The notes under the pieces were generated by a model, which worked only from the letters and a program-made list of their open reading frames with translations, did no database searches and was not told the origin of the DNA. The position numbers and the translations under genes are program-made. Below, one piece after another: positions 41,871-50,040 of a DNA stretch of 64,000 nt. Origin of the DNA: Agarilytica sp045430285 (GTDB lineage Bacteria; Pseudomonadota; Gammaproteobacteria; Pseudomonadales; Cellvibrionaceae); the NCBI GenBank assembly GCA_045430285.1, contig JAILXV010000005.1, positions 186,001 through 250,000 on the forward strand, in the 5' to 3' direction. Numbering within the stretch: position 1 is the stretch's first letter; the number at the start of each line of letters is the position of its first letter.

Positions 41871-42310
41871 AATTTTACATTTAACGCGTAACCCAACCTG
41901 CTCAGAACGAGTTTCTTGGCCTTAACCGTACCGCCCTAACCACAAAAACTGGCAATCGACTTCACAGCCACTCCTCGTACAGAAAGCAACCAGACCTTAC
42001 CTTCCGCCACAAAAGTAATCTCTTATTTTCGGCGCAGCCACCGCCAGTAGGAAATACTTCGATTCCTACGATGATAGACCTAACCCTCCAGTTTAAAGAA
42101 CGAGTTTTCGAGAAGAGGCCCGATAAGAAGGCTGGCTAAAACTTGCAACTCACTGACATAAAATGTCACCCAATAAAATAAAACAAACCGAGATCCTTTT
42201 TATCTCACCTGTAACCTTTTGATTTTTATAGAAAAACATGTTCTGGCACGCACTTCGCTTTGCTGAAACTGAATTGTGACAAATATTTTTTTGCTAACGA
42301 GGCGAATTTT
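41871..42310. other. Region between tfpZ and the first pilin gene
   Basis: About 440 bp without a gene. It holds direct repeats of AGAACGAGTTT (41904-41914 and 42097-42107), a GTAGGAA-N9-TTCCTAC hairpin (42047-42069) and, near its end, the sigma-54-type promoter for the pilin gene. The rest looks like degraded sequence. Confidence 0.6.
42244..42259 (+). promoter_or_regulatory. pilA: Sigma-54-type promoter of the first pilin gene
   Basis: TGGCACGCACTTCGCT keeps the GG at -24 and GC at -12 with exactly ten bases between them. The predicted start of transcription is about 40 bp before the pilin ATG. Pilin genes are classically driven by sigma-54 with PilR. Confidence 0.65.
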
Positions 42311-42769
42311 ATGAAAAAAGTACAGACAGGTTTTACACTAATCGAATTAATGATCGTAGTTGCCATTATCGGTATTTTAGCGGCAGTTGCATTACCAGCC
42401 TATCAAGACTACACGCGCCGAGCTGAGTTTTCAGAAACTATATTGGGGACAGCTAACCTGAAAACAGCAGTGGTGGTTTGCGTACAGACACAAGGGTTGG
42501 CGGGTGCGGGCAATTGCGATCCAAACACCAATGGTGTTCCTGCAGACGTTGCGGCTGGCGCAGGTGTTGTAGGCTTGGCATTGACGGGTACGTGTCCAGC
42601 AGGAGCAGGAGCATGCGCTGCCGGTACCACCTTTATCATAACAGGTACTGCACCAACAGATTCACCGAATACAGCAGAAACTTATACTTTAACCGGTGCT
42701 TTAACTGCTGGGGGTGCGATTAACTGGGCTCCAGGCACTTGTTCTAACACTAACGCGGCACTCTGTTAA
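42311..42769 (+). CDS. pilA: Type IV major pilin, first copy
   Basis: Type IVa prepilin of 152 residues. The chosen start is ATG at 42311 (MKKVQTGFTLIELMIVVAI), 12 bases after GAGG; upstream in-frame codons before it (from 42260) overlap the promoter. The leader ends in Gly, cut by PilD before Phe, and the mature protein has Glu at +5. The helix IIGILAAVALPAYQDYTRRAEF follows the family. The C-terminal half has several cysteines and the PTDSPNTAETYTLTG and CSNTNAALC stretches. It is followed by a terminator and a second pilin gene. Confidence 0.95.
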   Translation: MKKVQTGFTLIELMIVVAIIGILAAVALPAYQDYTRRAEFSETILGTANLKTAVVVCVQTQGLAGAGNCDPNTNGVPADVAAGAGVVGLALTGTCPAGAGACAAGTTFIITGTAPTDSPNTAETYTLTGALTAGGAINWAPGTCSNTNAALC

Positions 42770-42802
42770 TACTTAGGTTACATTAAAATAGAAATATTTC
42801 AG

Positions 42803-42832
42803 AAGGGCTACTTAATTACGTAGCCCTTTTTT
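42803..42832 (+). terminator. Intrinsic terminator between the two pilin genes
   Basis: AAGGGCTAC (42803-42811) and GTAGCCCTT (42820-42828) form a perfect 9-bp stem with an 8-base loop, followed by a TTTTTT tract. It lies 33 bp after the first pilin stop and would limit read-through into the second pilin. Confidence 0.85.
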
Positions 42833-42905
42833 ATAAATAAATTATCAATAATCTATTTATAAAAAAGGTTGGCTTGTTAACTCTAAAGCTTTATAGAGGC
42901 GGAAT

Positions 42906-43364
42906 ATGACTAATACAAGGGGCTTTACATTAATCGAATTAATGATCGTGGTTGCCATTATTGGTATTTTAGCGGCTGTGGCATTGCCCTCTTATCAAGA
43001 TTACACTCGTCGCGCTGAGTTCACCGAAACCATGGCTGCTATAGCCCCAGTGAAAATGGCAATAGTCGTTTGCGTATATAACCAATCGCTAGTTAATGTG
43101 GGGAATTGTGATAATGGCTCAAATGGAATCCCTGCTGATGTGGCTGCCGCTGCAGGGGTTGTGGGCCACACCGTAACCGGAACAGCCCCTGCAGCGGCAG
43201 CTGGCGCAGGGGCCGCTGGGCAAACATTTATTATTACAACAACCTCTCCGACTGATTCACCCAATACCACAGAAACCTATACGATCACAGGAACCTTGGC
43301 GGCGTCCTCAAAAATTAACTGGGCTGCTGCAGTCTGCTCGAATACTAATGCTAATTTGTGCTGA
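42906..43364 (+). CDS. pilA2: Type IV pilin, second copy
   Basis: A second 152-residue type IVa prepilin, MTNTRGFTLIELMIVVAII, with a very short leader cut after Gly and Glu at +5. The N-terminal 50 residues are nearly identical to the first pilin at DNA and protein level. The C-terminal SPTDSPNTTETYTITG and CSNTNANLC stretches also match, while the middle (about residues 45-105) differs in sequence and cysteine number. I see no separate sigma-54 site, so its promoter is unclear. It may be an alternative major pilin or a recombination donor. Confidence 0.92.
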   Translation: MTNTRGFTLIELMIVVAIIGILAAVALPSYQDYTRRAEFTETMAAIAPVKMAIVVCVYNQSLVNVGNCDNGSNGIPADVAAAAGVVGHTVTGTAPAAAAGAGAAGQTFIITTTSPTDSPNTTETYTITGTLAASSKINWAAAVCSNTNANLC

Positions 43365-43738
43365 TTATTTATAATATTAATTGCTTGCTAAACCACGCCG
43401 GCAACTCCACAGTCAAAGAACACCTATTTTTAAGTACGGGGAAATGGCCTAACTAAAGCGAGAAACATACGAGAAATATATTCTTCTTAAGATACTTTAC
43501 CGCGCCCCCAACAATTAACAACGCGTTTTTATTGTTCAATGTAGATCAAACCAACTAAAATTCGCCCGCACGCTGTTGTATTTTACCCCGCATCGGGTTA
43601 CCGCTAACTATAAAAGCAAATTCTCATATAATTCATAGCTTTACTGTGAATACCTCCTGAAAATGCTAGAATAATTATACGGGTACGTAATTTTCGGTTT
43701 TATCCGCCCTGTATGTTTATAGATTAAGAGTCTTTACC
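43365..43738. other. Region between the second pilin gene and pilB
   Basis: 374 bp without a gene. An extended -10-like TGCTAGAAT (43664-43672) lies about 65 bp before pilB and may start the pilBCD-coaE-yacG transcript, but I find no good -35. No terminator is evident after the second pilin. Confidence 0.45.
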
Positions 43739-45448
43739 ATGATATTGAGCGGTTTGGCCAGGCGCCTGGTACACGACAATCTTCTTTCTGAAGAAGAGGC
43801 TTCAAAGGCAGTCGAGGCTTCCAACAAAGAAAAGTCACCGCTTCCCTTTTATCTAATTAAAACAGGCTCGATCACGCCAGGCGCTATTGCGAAGGCCGCG
43901 TCAGAAGAGTTTGGTACTCCCCTTATTGACTTGGCGGGCGTAAATCGCGAGATATTTCCTGCATCGATTGTGGATACCAAACTCATACAAAAACATAATG
44001 TCTTACCCATATTTAAGCGAGGAAATCGTTTATACGTCGCGGTATCTGACCCAACAAACCTTCATGCTCTTGACGAGATTAAATTCAACACAGGGTTAAC
44101 CACCGAGGCCCTTTTAACTCACGCAGACGAACTTGAGCATGCCGTTGAAGAATTTCTACAAGCTGAAGAAGAATCACTTGGGGATAGCCTTGGTGGTCTA
44201 GATGAGGACGACCTGGACGATCTAGATGTTGAGGCCGTTACTGACAGCGGCCCAGAAAATGATGACTCCGAGATCGACGAAGCACCCATCGTTCGCTTTG
44301 TAAACAAAGTGCTTCTGGATGCGATTAAATCTGGCGCGTCAGACATCCACTTTGAACCCTACGAAAAAGCTTATAGAGTCCGGTTTCGCACAGATGGCAT
44401 TTTAAAAGAAATGGCTCGCCCCCCCATCAACTTGTCAGGAAAATTAGCTGCGCGATTAAAAGTAATGTCTCAGATGGATATTTCAGAACGACGAATCCCC
44501 CAAGATGGTCGAATAAAGATGAAAATTTCCAAGACCCGAGCCATAGACTTTCGCGTAAACACCCTACCGACCCTGTTTGGTGAAAAAATTGTCCTCCGAA
44601 TATTAGACCCATCAAGCGCTAAGCTCGGCATTGATGCCCTCGGCTACGAAGATGGTCAAAAAAGACTATTCATGGATGCATTGTCACAACCTCAGGGAAT
44701 GATACTCGTCACAGGACCCACTGGGTCAGGAAAAACCGTATCCCTATACACAGGACTCAATATATTAAATACGGTCGAACGCAATATTTCTACAGCTGAG
44801 GATCCTGTAGAAATTAATCTGGAAGGTATTAACCAGGTTAATGTTAATACAAAGGTCGGCCTAACGTTCGCGACAGCTCTTCGGTCTTTTCTTCGTCAGG
44901 ACCCAGACATTGTTATGGTTGGAGAGATTCGGGACTTAGAAACAGCTGAAATTGGTATTAAGGCAGCACAGACCGGCCATCTGGTGTTATCGACGCTGCA
45001 CACTAACAGTGCACCCGAAACACTAACGCGACTCATGAATATGGGAGTACCTACATTTAACGTCGCTACAACAGTAAGCCTTATTATCGCCCAAAGGTTA
45101 GCCCGAAGACTATGCCCGTTATGTAAAAAACCTGCTGACAATATCCCGGATGAGGTTCTTACTGAAGAAGGCTTTGACAAAATAGGCATCCCCAGAGAAG
45201 AATTTACGCTTTTCCACCCTACAGGTTGTGAAAAATGCAACGATGGCTATAAAGGGCGTGTTGGCGTGTACGAAGTTGTGCGTATCACACCGAAAATTTC
45301 GAAGATTATCATGGAAGGCGGCAACGCAATCCAAATTGCTGAAGCAGCAACGGAAGCCGGTTTTAATAATTTACGTATATCAGCATTGCGTAAAGCATCT
45401 ATTGGTGTCACCAGCCTCGAAGAGGCCAACCGAGTAACGAAGGACTAA
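43739..45448 (+). CDS. pilB: Type IV pilus extension ATPase PilB
   Basis: PilB is the hexameric cytoplasmic ATPase that drives pilin polymerisation. The 569-residue protein has the N-terminal MshEN-type domain, an acidic linker (LGGLDEDDLDDLDVEAVTDS), then the core ATPase: ASDIHFEPYEK, SERRIPQDGRIKM and the Walker A GPTGSGKTVSLYT. The Asp box is TAEDPVEINLEGINQV, Walker B is DPDIVMVGEIRDLETAEI, and the His box is GHLVLSTLHTNSAPETLTRL. The zinc tetracysteine motif (CPLCKK and CEKCNDGY) is intact, which separates PilB from retraction ATPases PilT/PilU. It starts the pilBCD set. Confidence 0.96.
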   Translation: MILSGLARRLVHDNLLSEEEASKAVEASNKEKSPLPFYLIKTGSITPGAIAKAASEEFGTPLIDLAGVNREIFPASIVDTKLIQKHNVLPIFKRGNRLYVAVSDPTNLHALDEIKFNTGLTTEALLTHADELEHAVEEFLQAEEESLGDSLGGLDEDDLDDLDVEAVTDSGPENDDSEIDEAPIVRFVNKVLLDAIKSGASDIHFEPYEKAYRVRFRTDGILKEMARPPINLSGKLAARLKVMSQMDISERRIPQDGRIKMKISKTRAIDFRVNTLPTLFGEKIVLRILDPSSAKLGIDALGYEDGQKRLFMDALSQPQGMILVTGPTGSGKTVSLYTGLNILNTVERNISTAEDPVEINLEGINQVNVNTKVGLTFATALRSFLRQDPDIVMVGEIRDLETAEIGIKAAQTGHLVLSTLHTNSAPETLTRLMNMGVPTFNVATTVSLIIAQRLARRLCPLCKKPADNIPDEVLTEEGFDKIGIPREEFTLFHPTGCEKCNDGYKGRVGVYEVVRITPKISKIIMEGGNAIQIAEAATEAGFNNLRISALRKASIGVTSLEEANRVTKD

Positions 45449-45451
45449 TCC

Positions 45452-46666
45452 ATGGCAGCCACTTCCTCAATTTTTGTTTATAAAGGTGTCGATAAAAAAG
45501 GCAATAAAGTTGACGGGGAAGTCTCCTGTAGCAGCGCCGGCTTAGCAAAGGCACAACTTATTAAGCAAGGCGTTCGTGCCACCAGTGTGAAAAAAAAATC
45601 CAAACCCCTCTTCGGTGGCAGTAAAGAGAAAAAGATAAAACCCATGGATATTGCGGTGTTTACTCGCCAAATGGCTACTATGATGAAAGCCGGTGTACCA
45701 CTTGTACAGAGCTTTGAGATTGTAGCCGACGGGTCAGAAAACCCCGCCATGAGCAAGCTAATAAAATCCATTAAAGATGACGTCGCAGCTGGCGGCGGTT
45801 TTGCCGCTTCGTTGCGTAAAGAACCAAAGTATTTTGATGAGTTATTCTGTAATTTGGTTGAATCTGGCGAGCAATCGGGCGCACTCGAAACCATGCTGGA
45901 CAGGATCGCTATCTATAAAGAAAAAACAGAACAATTAAAAGCCAAAATCAAGAAAGCAATGTCATATCCCATTGCTGTTGTCGTGGTTGCATTGGTGGTT
46001 ACCTGCATCCTACTTGTTAAAGTCGTACCTCAATTTGCTGAGACATTTAGCTCTTTTGGTGCCGAATTGCCTGCATTTACTTTATTTGTTTTACACCTTT
46101 CAGACCTTGCCCAGGAGTATTGGTGGATAGCACTAGGAGGGGGCTCCGCATTTTTTATGGGATTCAGCAAACTTAAGGAGAAAAGTTTTGCGTTCAGAAG
46201 CTTAATAGACAAGCTCATTTTAAGAGTTCCAGTTGTCGGCGACATCGTTTATCAATCTATTTGTGCCCGATTCGCTCGCACACTATCCACGACTTTTGCC
46301 GCCGGAGTTCCCTTGATTGACGCTCTTGAATCTGTTGCTGGTGCGACAGGTAATATCCACTTCGAAAAAGCAACACTGAACATACGAGACGAAGTCTCAG
46401 CTGGAACTCAGCTAAATGTCGCTATCGAAAGAACTAAAAAATTTCCCTCCTTATTAGTTCAAATGACAGCTATTGGTGAAGAATCTGGCGCTTTAGATGA
46501 AATGCTAGATAAAGCAGCTAACTATTATGAGGAAGCAGTCGATAACCTCGTGGACAGCTTAACATCCCTTTTAGAGCCATTGATTATGTCAGTGCTGGGT
46601 GTTCTAGTCGGCGGACTAATGATAGCAATGTACTTACCAATCTTCCAGATTGGGAACGCAATCTAA
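45452..46666 (+). CDS. pilC: Type IV pilus inner-membrane platform protein PilC
   Basis: PilC is the inner-membrane platform on which PilB acts. The 404 residues contain the two repeated GspF domains: FTRQMATMMKAGVPLVQSFEI and FARTLSTTFAAGVPLIDALES. Each is followed by a membrane segment (YPIAVVVVALVVTCILLVKVVPQF; a final one near VGGLMIAMYLPIFQIGNAI, residues about 385-404). VESGEQSGALETMLDRIA and IGEESGALDEMLDKAANYY are the paired SGxL motifs. It starts three bases after pilB and precedes pilD. Confidence 0.96.
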   Translation: MAATSSIFVYKGVDKKGNKVDGEVSCSSAGLAKAQLIKQGVRATSVKKKSKPLFGGSKEKKIKPMDIAVFTRQMATMMKAGVPLVQSFEIVADGSENPAMSKLIKSIKDDVAAGGGFAASLRKEPKYFDELFCNLVESGEQSGALETMLDRIAIYKEKTEQLKAKIKKAMSYPIAVVVVALVVTCILLVKVVPQFAETFSSFGAELPAFTLFVLHLSDLAQEYWWIALGGGSAFFMGFSKLKEKSFAFRSLIDKLILRVPVVGDIVYQSICARFARTLSTTFAAGVPLIDALESVAGATGNIHFEKATLNIRDEVSAGTQLNVAIERTKKFPSLLVQMTAIGEESGALDEMLDKAANYYEEAVDNLVDSLTSLLEPLIMSVLGVLVGGLMIAMYLPIFQIGNAI

Positions 46667-46678
46667 GACAGTGCCTCT

Positions 46679-47572
46679 GTGATCAACCATATATATATAC
46701 TATCGGCCATGCTAGTAGTAGGCCTACTCGTCGGCAGCTTCCTAAACGTTGTCATCTATCGCCTCCCCATCCATCTCATTAACGATTGGTTGAAGATGGC
46801 CAAAGAGGTATTTGTTGAATACGGAAATCTAGACAAGAAGCTTCTCAAAGAAATAGAAAAAAATTCTGAAGAAAAAGAAACTTTTAACATTGCCTTTCCC
46901 GCATCTCATTGTCCTCATTGCAAAGCAGCAGTAAAGCCTTGGCACAACATCCCCGTCATTAGTTATATTTTTCTTTTAAAGGGAAAATGTTATAGCTGTC
47001 GTAAAAAAATAAGTATCCGTTATCCTATCATCGAATTGATCACTGGCTTACTTACCGTATTTATCGTATCGCAATACGATCTAACAATAGAAGCTGGCTT
47101 AGTGCTTATCTTTACGTGGTCGCTGATTGCTTTGACGATGATCGATATTGATCATCAACTATTGCCAGACGATATAACACTGCCTTTGATGTGGCTTGGA
47201 ATTTTAGTCAATATCAGCGGAACGTTTACCGACTTACAAAGCGCTGTTATTGGTGCCGTTGCGGGATATTTATCTTTGTGGAGTGTTTATTGGCTGTTTA
47301 AAATCATCGCTAAAAAAGAAGGCATGGGCTTTGGTGACTTTAAACTCCTAGCTGCACTGGGCGCGTGGATGGGCTGGCAGGTGCTACCACTTGTAATTGT
47401 ATTGTCATCTTTTGTTGGCGCAGTGATCGGTATTGCGGGCATTTTGATTCTCGGAAAAGATAAGAACAGGCCTATTCCTTTCGGCCCTTATCTTGCTATC
47501 GCAGGTTGGATTGCATTTTTCTGGGGTGATGTGCTCACACAACAATACTTCCATATATTCAATATTGGTTAA
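46679..47572 (+). CDS. pilD: Prepilin peptidase/N-methyltransferase PilD
   Basis: PilD cleaves prepilin leaders and N-methylates the new Phe at the inner membrane. The 297 residues, from GTG 46679, show GSFLNVVIYRLP near the start, then the cytoplasmic zinc domain with HCPHCKAAV and GKCYSCRKKISIRYPIIEL. The two catalytic aspartates are in LTMIDIDHQLLPDDITLP and GMGFGDFKLLAALGAWMGW. The remaining sequence is hydrophobic with about eight helices. No clear ribosome-binding site precedes the GTG; a later ATG (46709) would cut into helix 1. It follows pilC after 12 bases. Confidence 0.95.
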   Translation: MINHIYILSAMLVVGLLVGSFLNVVIYRLPIHLINDWLKMAKEVFVEYGNLDKKLLKEIEKNSEEKETFNIAFPASHCPHCKAAVKPWHNIPVISYIFLLKGKCYSCRKKISIRYPIIELITGLLTVFIVSQYDLTIEAGLVLIFTWSLIALTMIDIDHQLLPDDITLPLMWLGILVNISGTFTDLQSAVIGAVAGYLSLWSVYWLFKIIAKKEGMGFGDFKLLAALGAWMGWQVLPLVIVLSSFVGAVIGIAGILILGKDKNRPIPFGPYLAIAGWIAFFWGDVLTQQYFHIFNIG

Positions 47573-47603
47573 CACCACCCCTTCTATTTTTGAGAATTCC
47601 AAG

Positions 47604-48197
47604 ATGCTTTGTGTCGGCTTAACGGGCGGAATAGGTTCTGGTAAAACAACAATATCTGATGCTTTCAAAGCCCTCGGGATAACCATCGTAGATACCGACG
47701 TTATCGCCAGGGATATCGTACAACCTGGGTCACACTGCTTAGCAGAAATTGTGAAACGGTATGGCGACAGTATGCTTGATGAAGAGGGAGCGCTTGATAG
47801 AAAACAATTGCGCGACATTATTTTCCGAGACCCTTCGGAAAAACGTTGGGTAGAATCACTGATGCATCCTGTTATTCGCCAGCAAACAGAGAACCAGATT
47901 CAGAACGCAACGAGCCCTTATGTCATACTATCTAGCCCTCTACTAATAGAATCCCCCGATATAAACCTTGTCGATAGAATTCTTGTTATCGATGTTCCAG
48001 AACCTACCCAAATCTCTCGTACACATCTACGTGATGGCGTAGATAAATCCCAAATCGAACGGACAATAGCTTCGCAATTAGCAAGAAACGAGCGTTTGGA
48101 TCGGGCGGATGATATTATTGATAACTCACGTTCAAAGTCGCAGAGCCTTGAGCAGGTTAAATACTTGCACGCAACATACTTAGCGCTCGCCAAATAA
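47604..48197 (+). CDS. coaE: Dephospho-CoA kinase CoaE
   Basis: CoaE phosphorylates dephospho-CoA in the last step of CoA synthesis. From the ATG at 47604 the product is 197 residues, near the family norm: MLCVGLTGGIGSGKTTISDAF carries the P-loop from residue 8. VDTDVIARDIVQPG binds substrate, and FRDPSEKRWVESLMHPVIR and SSPLLIES follow; the R-rich lid is TIASQLARNERLDRADDIIDN. Upstream in-frame codons overlap pilD and are not used. It belongs to the pilBCD-coaE-yacG string conserved in Pseudomonas. Confidence 0.95.
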   Translation: MLCVGLTGGIGSGKTTISDAFKALGITIVDTDVIARDIVQPGSHCLAEIVKRYGDSMLDEEGALDRKQLRDIIFRDPSEKRWVESLMHPVIRQQTENQIQNATSPYVILSSPLLIESPDINLVDRILVIDVPEPTQISRTHLRDGVDKSQIERTIASQLARNERLDRADDIIDNSRSKSQSLEQVKYLHATYLALAK

Positions 48198-48212
48198 AGG
48201 CCGTTTTTACCA

Positions 48213-48416
48213 ATGACGATCAAGACACTTTCCGTAAACTGCCCAACCTGTAAAAAAGAAGTGTTGATGGTAGAAGCATCAACCTTCCGACCGTTCTGTT
48301 CAAAGCGGTGCAGAGATATTGATTTCGGAGAGTGGGCAACTGAAAGCTACAAAGTACCGGAAAATCCGGATGAATCTAACGCGTGGAGTGAAGACCTTCT
48401 TCCACCTGAAGAATAG
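48213..48416 (+). CDS. yacG: DNA gyrase inhibitor YacG
   Basis: A 67-residue zinc protein that binds GyrB and inhibits DNA gyrase in E. coli. The zinc ligands are in VNCPTCKKEV and FCSKRCRDIDFGEWA, and the rest is the acidic tail NPDESNAWSEDLLPPEE. The start ATGACGATC follows the coaE stop by 15 bases. Its last 41 bases overlap the end of the convergent mutT gene. Confidence 0.93.
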   Translation: MTIKTLSVNCPTCKKEVLMVEASTFRPFCSKRCRDIDFGEWATESYKVPENPDESNAWSEDLLPPEE

Positions 48417-48789
48417 TATCAATAATCGCTTTATTCGCTTCTGGAAAAGTATACTTAGGTAGATCCAGAGGCAAGACCCAACGCACTTCCTGCTGTTCTT
48501 TTCCTATCGCTTCACCAGAAAACTGCCGAACACTATGAACTTCCAAACAGACGTGTTTTTCGGGATATTCAAAATTAATCGTCGTCAACGGCGTCGAGCT
48601 TAGAACATCCAATCCCAACTCTTCATACAGCTCTCTTTTTAACGCCTGGAAAACACTTTCATCTGCTTCAATTTTGCCACCAGGAAACTCCCAACACCCC
48701 GCTAAATGCTGACCTTTTTGGCGAAGCGATATACAAATTTCATTTTTCTGGTTAACGATGACCCCAACAGCAACTCGAATAGATGACAT
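48376..48789 (-). CDS. mutT: 8-oxo-dGTP diphosphatase MutT (Nudix hydrolase)
   Basis: MutT removes oxidised dGTP from the nucleotide pool. The 137-residue protein starts MSSIRVAVGVIVNQKNEICI, and the Nudix box GGKIEADESVFQALKRELYEELGL is complete (residues about 37-60; here the GxxExx...REUxEExGU pattern is intact). FEFPGGK-type lead-in reads WEFPGGKIE. It lies 18 bases downstream of argJ, as in many gammaproteobacteria, and its 3' end overlaps yacG. Confidence 0.92.
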   Translation of the reverse strand: MSSIRVAVGVIVNQKNEICISLRQKGQHLAGCWEFPGGKIEADESVFQALKRELYEELGLDVLSSTPLTTINFEYPEKHVCLEVHSVRQFSGEAIGKEQQEVRWVLPLDLPKYTFPEANKAIIDTILQVEEGLHSTR

Positions 48790-48807
48790 AAATTAACCGA
48801 GTCTATA

Positions 48808-50028
48808 TTAGCTGCGATATTCCGCATTGATACGAATATATTCATGAGAAAGATCCGTCGTCCATAACAACTCAGAGGCGTCGCCACGACCGAGATCGAC
48901 TTTAATTGTAAACCGCTCTTGATCAAAAATACGCTGACCATCCTCTTCCTTGTAACTTGTTGCTTTGCCGCCACTCTCAACAATAGCAACGTCATCCAAC
49001 CAAACGCGGACCTTGTTCGCATCAAGAGCGTCAACACCAGAATAACCTATCGCTGCAACAATTCGCCCCCAGTTAGGATCAGCCGCAAACATTGCGGTCT
49101 TCACTAAAGGAGAATGCGCAATCGCATATGCAACGTCGAAACATTCTTTCTCGTCGTGACCACCATTCACCTCGACCGTAACAAACTTTGTTGCACCTTC
49201 ACCGTCTTCAACAATTTGCTTCGCCAAGGACTGATTTACTTCAATAACCGCCGCCGCAAGTTTCTCGTATAAAGGACTATTTTTGTCGGAAATTAGCGGT
49301 GCTGAGCCAGCACCCGTCGCGATTAACATAGAAGCATCGTTTGTCGAGGTATCGCCATCTATCGTAATACGATTAAACGACTTATTTGCAGCAAGCAAAG
49401 AAAGCTCGCTTAAAATATCTGAACTAACGGCTGCATCTGTCGCGACATATGCAAGCATCGTCGCCATATTCGGGTTGATCATCCCGGAACCTTTGGAAAC
49501 CCCACTGACATTAATCGTATTCCCTTCCCATTCAAAACTGGCGGACGAGCCTTTGGGGCGTGTATCAGTTGTCATGATGGCGTTCGCGAAATCCGCCCAC
49601 TGACTCTCACTCGCTGAACTTACCGCTTCAGGTAAGGCAGCCTCGATTTTCTCAATAGGTAAAAGCTCACCGATGACACCCGTCGAGAAAGGAAGCACTT
49701 CTTCAGTAGTCGCGTTCGTTAACTTAGCAAGTGCTTCACAAGATTGTAGTGCTGCGCGTGCACCCTCATCCCCTGTGCACGCATTGGCGTTGCCAGAATT
49801 AACAACCATCGCCCGAATACGACCCTTGGATAAATGCTGTCTGCAAATATCCACTGGGGCAGCAGCAAAAGCATTTTGAGTAAACACCCCTGCGACTGTT
49901 GTACCTTCGCACAAAAGCATGACCGCGAGGTCGTCTCTATCTGGGTATTTAATTCCCGCCTTTGCGACACCAAGCTTCAAACCTTTAATTAAAGGAAGGT
50001 CTTGCCAATTTTCTTCGCCAACAGCCAT
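48808..50028 (-). CDS. argJ: Bifunctional glutamate N-acetyltransferase/N-acetylglutamate synthase ArgJ
   Basis: ArgJ transfers acetyl groups from N-acetylornithine to glutamate and thereby recycles acetyl in arginine synthesis. The 406-residue proenzyme cleaves itself before a threonine in GMINPNMATMLAYVATDA, making alpha and beta chains. Other signatures are VAGVFTQNAFAAAPVDI, NSGNANACTG, ATGAGSA-type STNDASMLIATGAGSA and DGEGATKFV; NWGRIVAAIGYSGV follows near the C-terminus. It lies 12 bases after secA and before mutT, the gene order of Pseudomonas. Confidence 0.95.
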   Translation of the reverse strand: MAVGEENWQDLPLIKGLKLGVAKAGIKYPDRDDLAVMLLCEGTTVAGVFTQNAFAAAPVDICRQHLSKGRIRAMVVNSGNANACTGDEGARAALQSCEALAKLTNATTEEVLPFSTGVIGELLPIEKIEAALPEAVSSASESQWADFANAIMTTDTRPKGSSASFEWEGNTINVSGVSKGSGMINPNMATMLAYVATDAAVSSDILSELSLLAANKSFNRITIDGDTSTNDASMLIATGAGSAPLISDKNSPLYEKLAAAVIEVNQSLAKQIVEDGEGATKFVTVEVNGGHDEKECFDVAYAIAHSPLVKTAMFAADPNWGRIVAAIGYSGVDALDANKVRVWLDDVAIVESGGKATSYKEEDGQRIFDQERFTIKVDLGRGDASELLWTTDLSHEYIRINAEYRS

Positions 50029-50040
50029 TATGCTAATTTC

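Noticed and set aside
42260..42310. Longer start of the first pilin (17 extra residues)
   Set aside because: It would begin inside the sigma-54 promoter, and the MKKVQTG leader is the canonical prepilin start.
47493..47603. N-terminal extension of CoaE
   Set aside because: The extra codons overlap the end of pilD, and the P-loop begins at the usual distance from the ATG at 47604.
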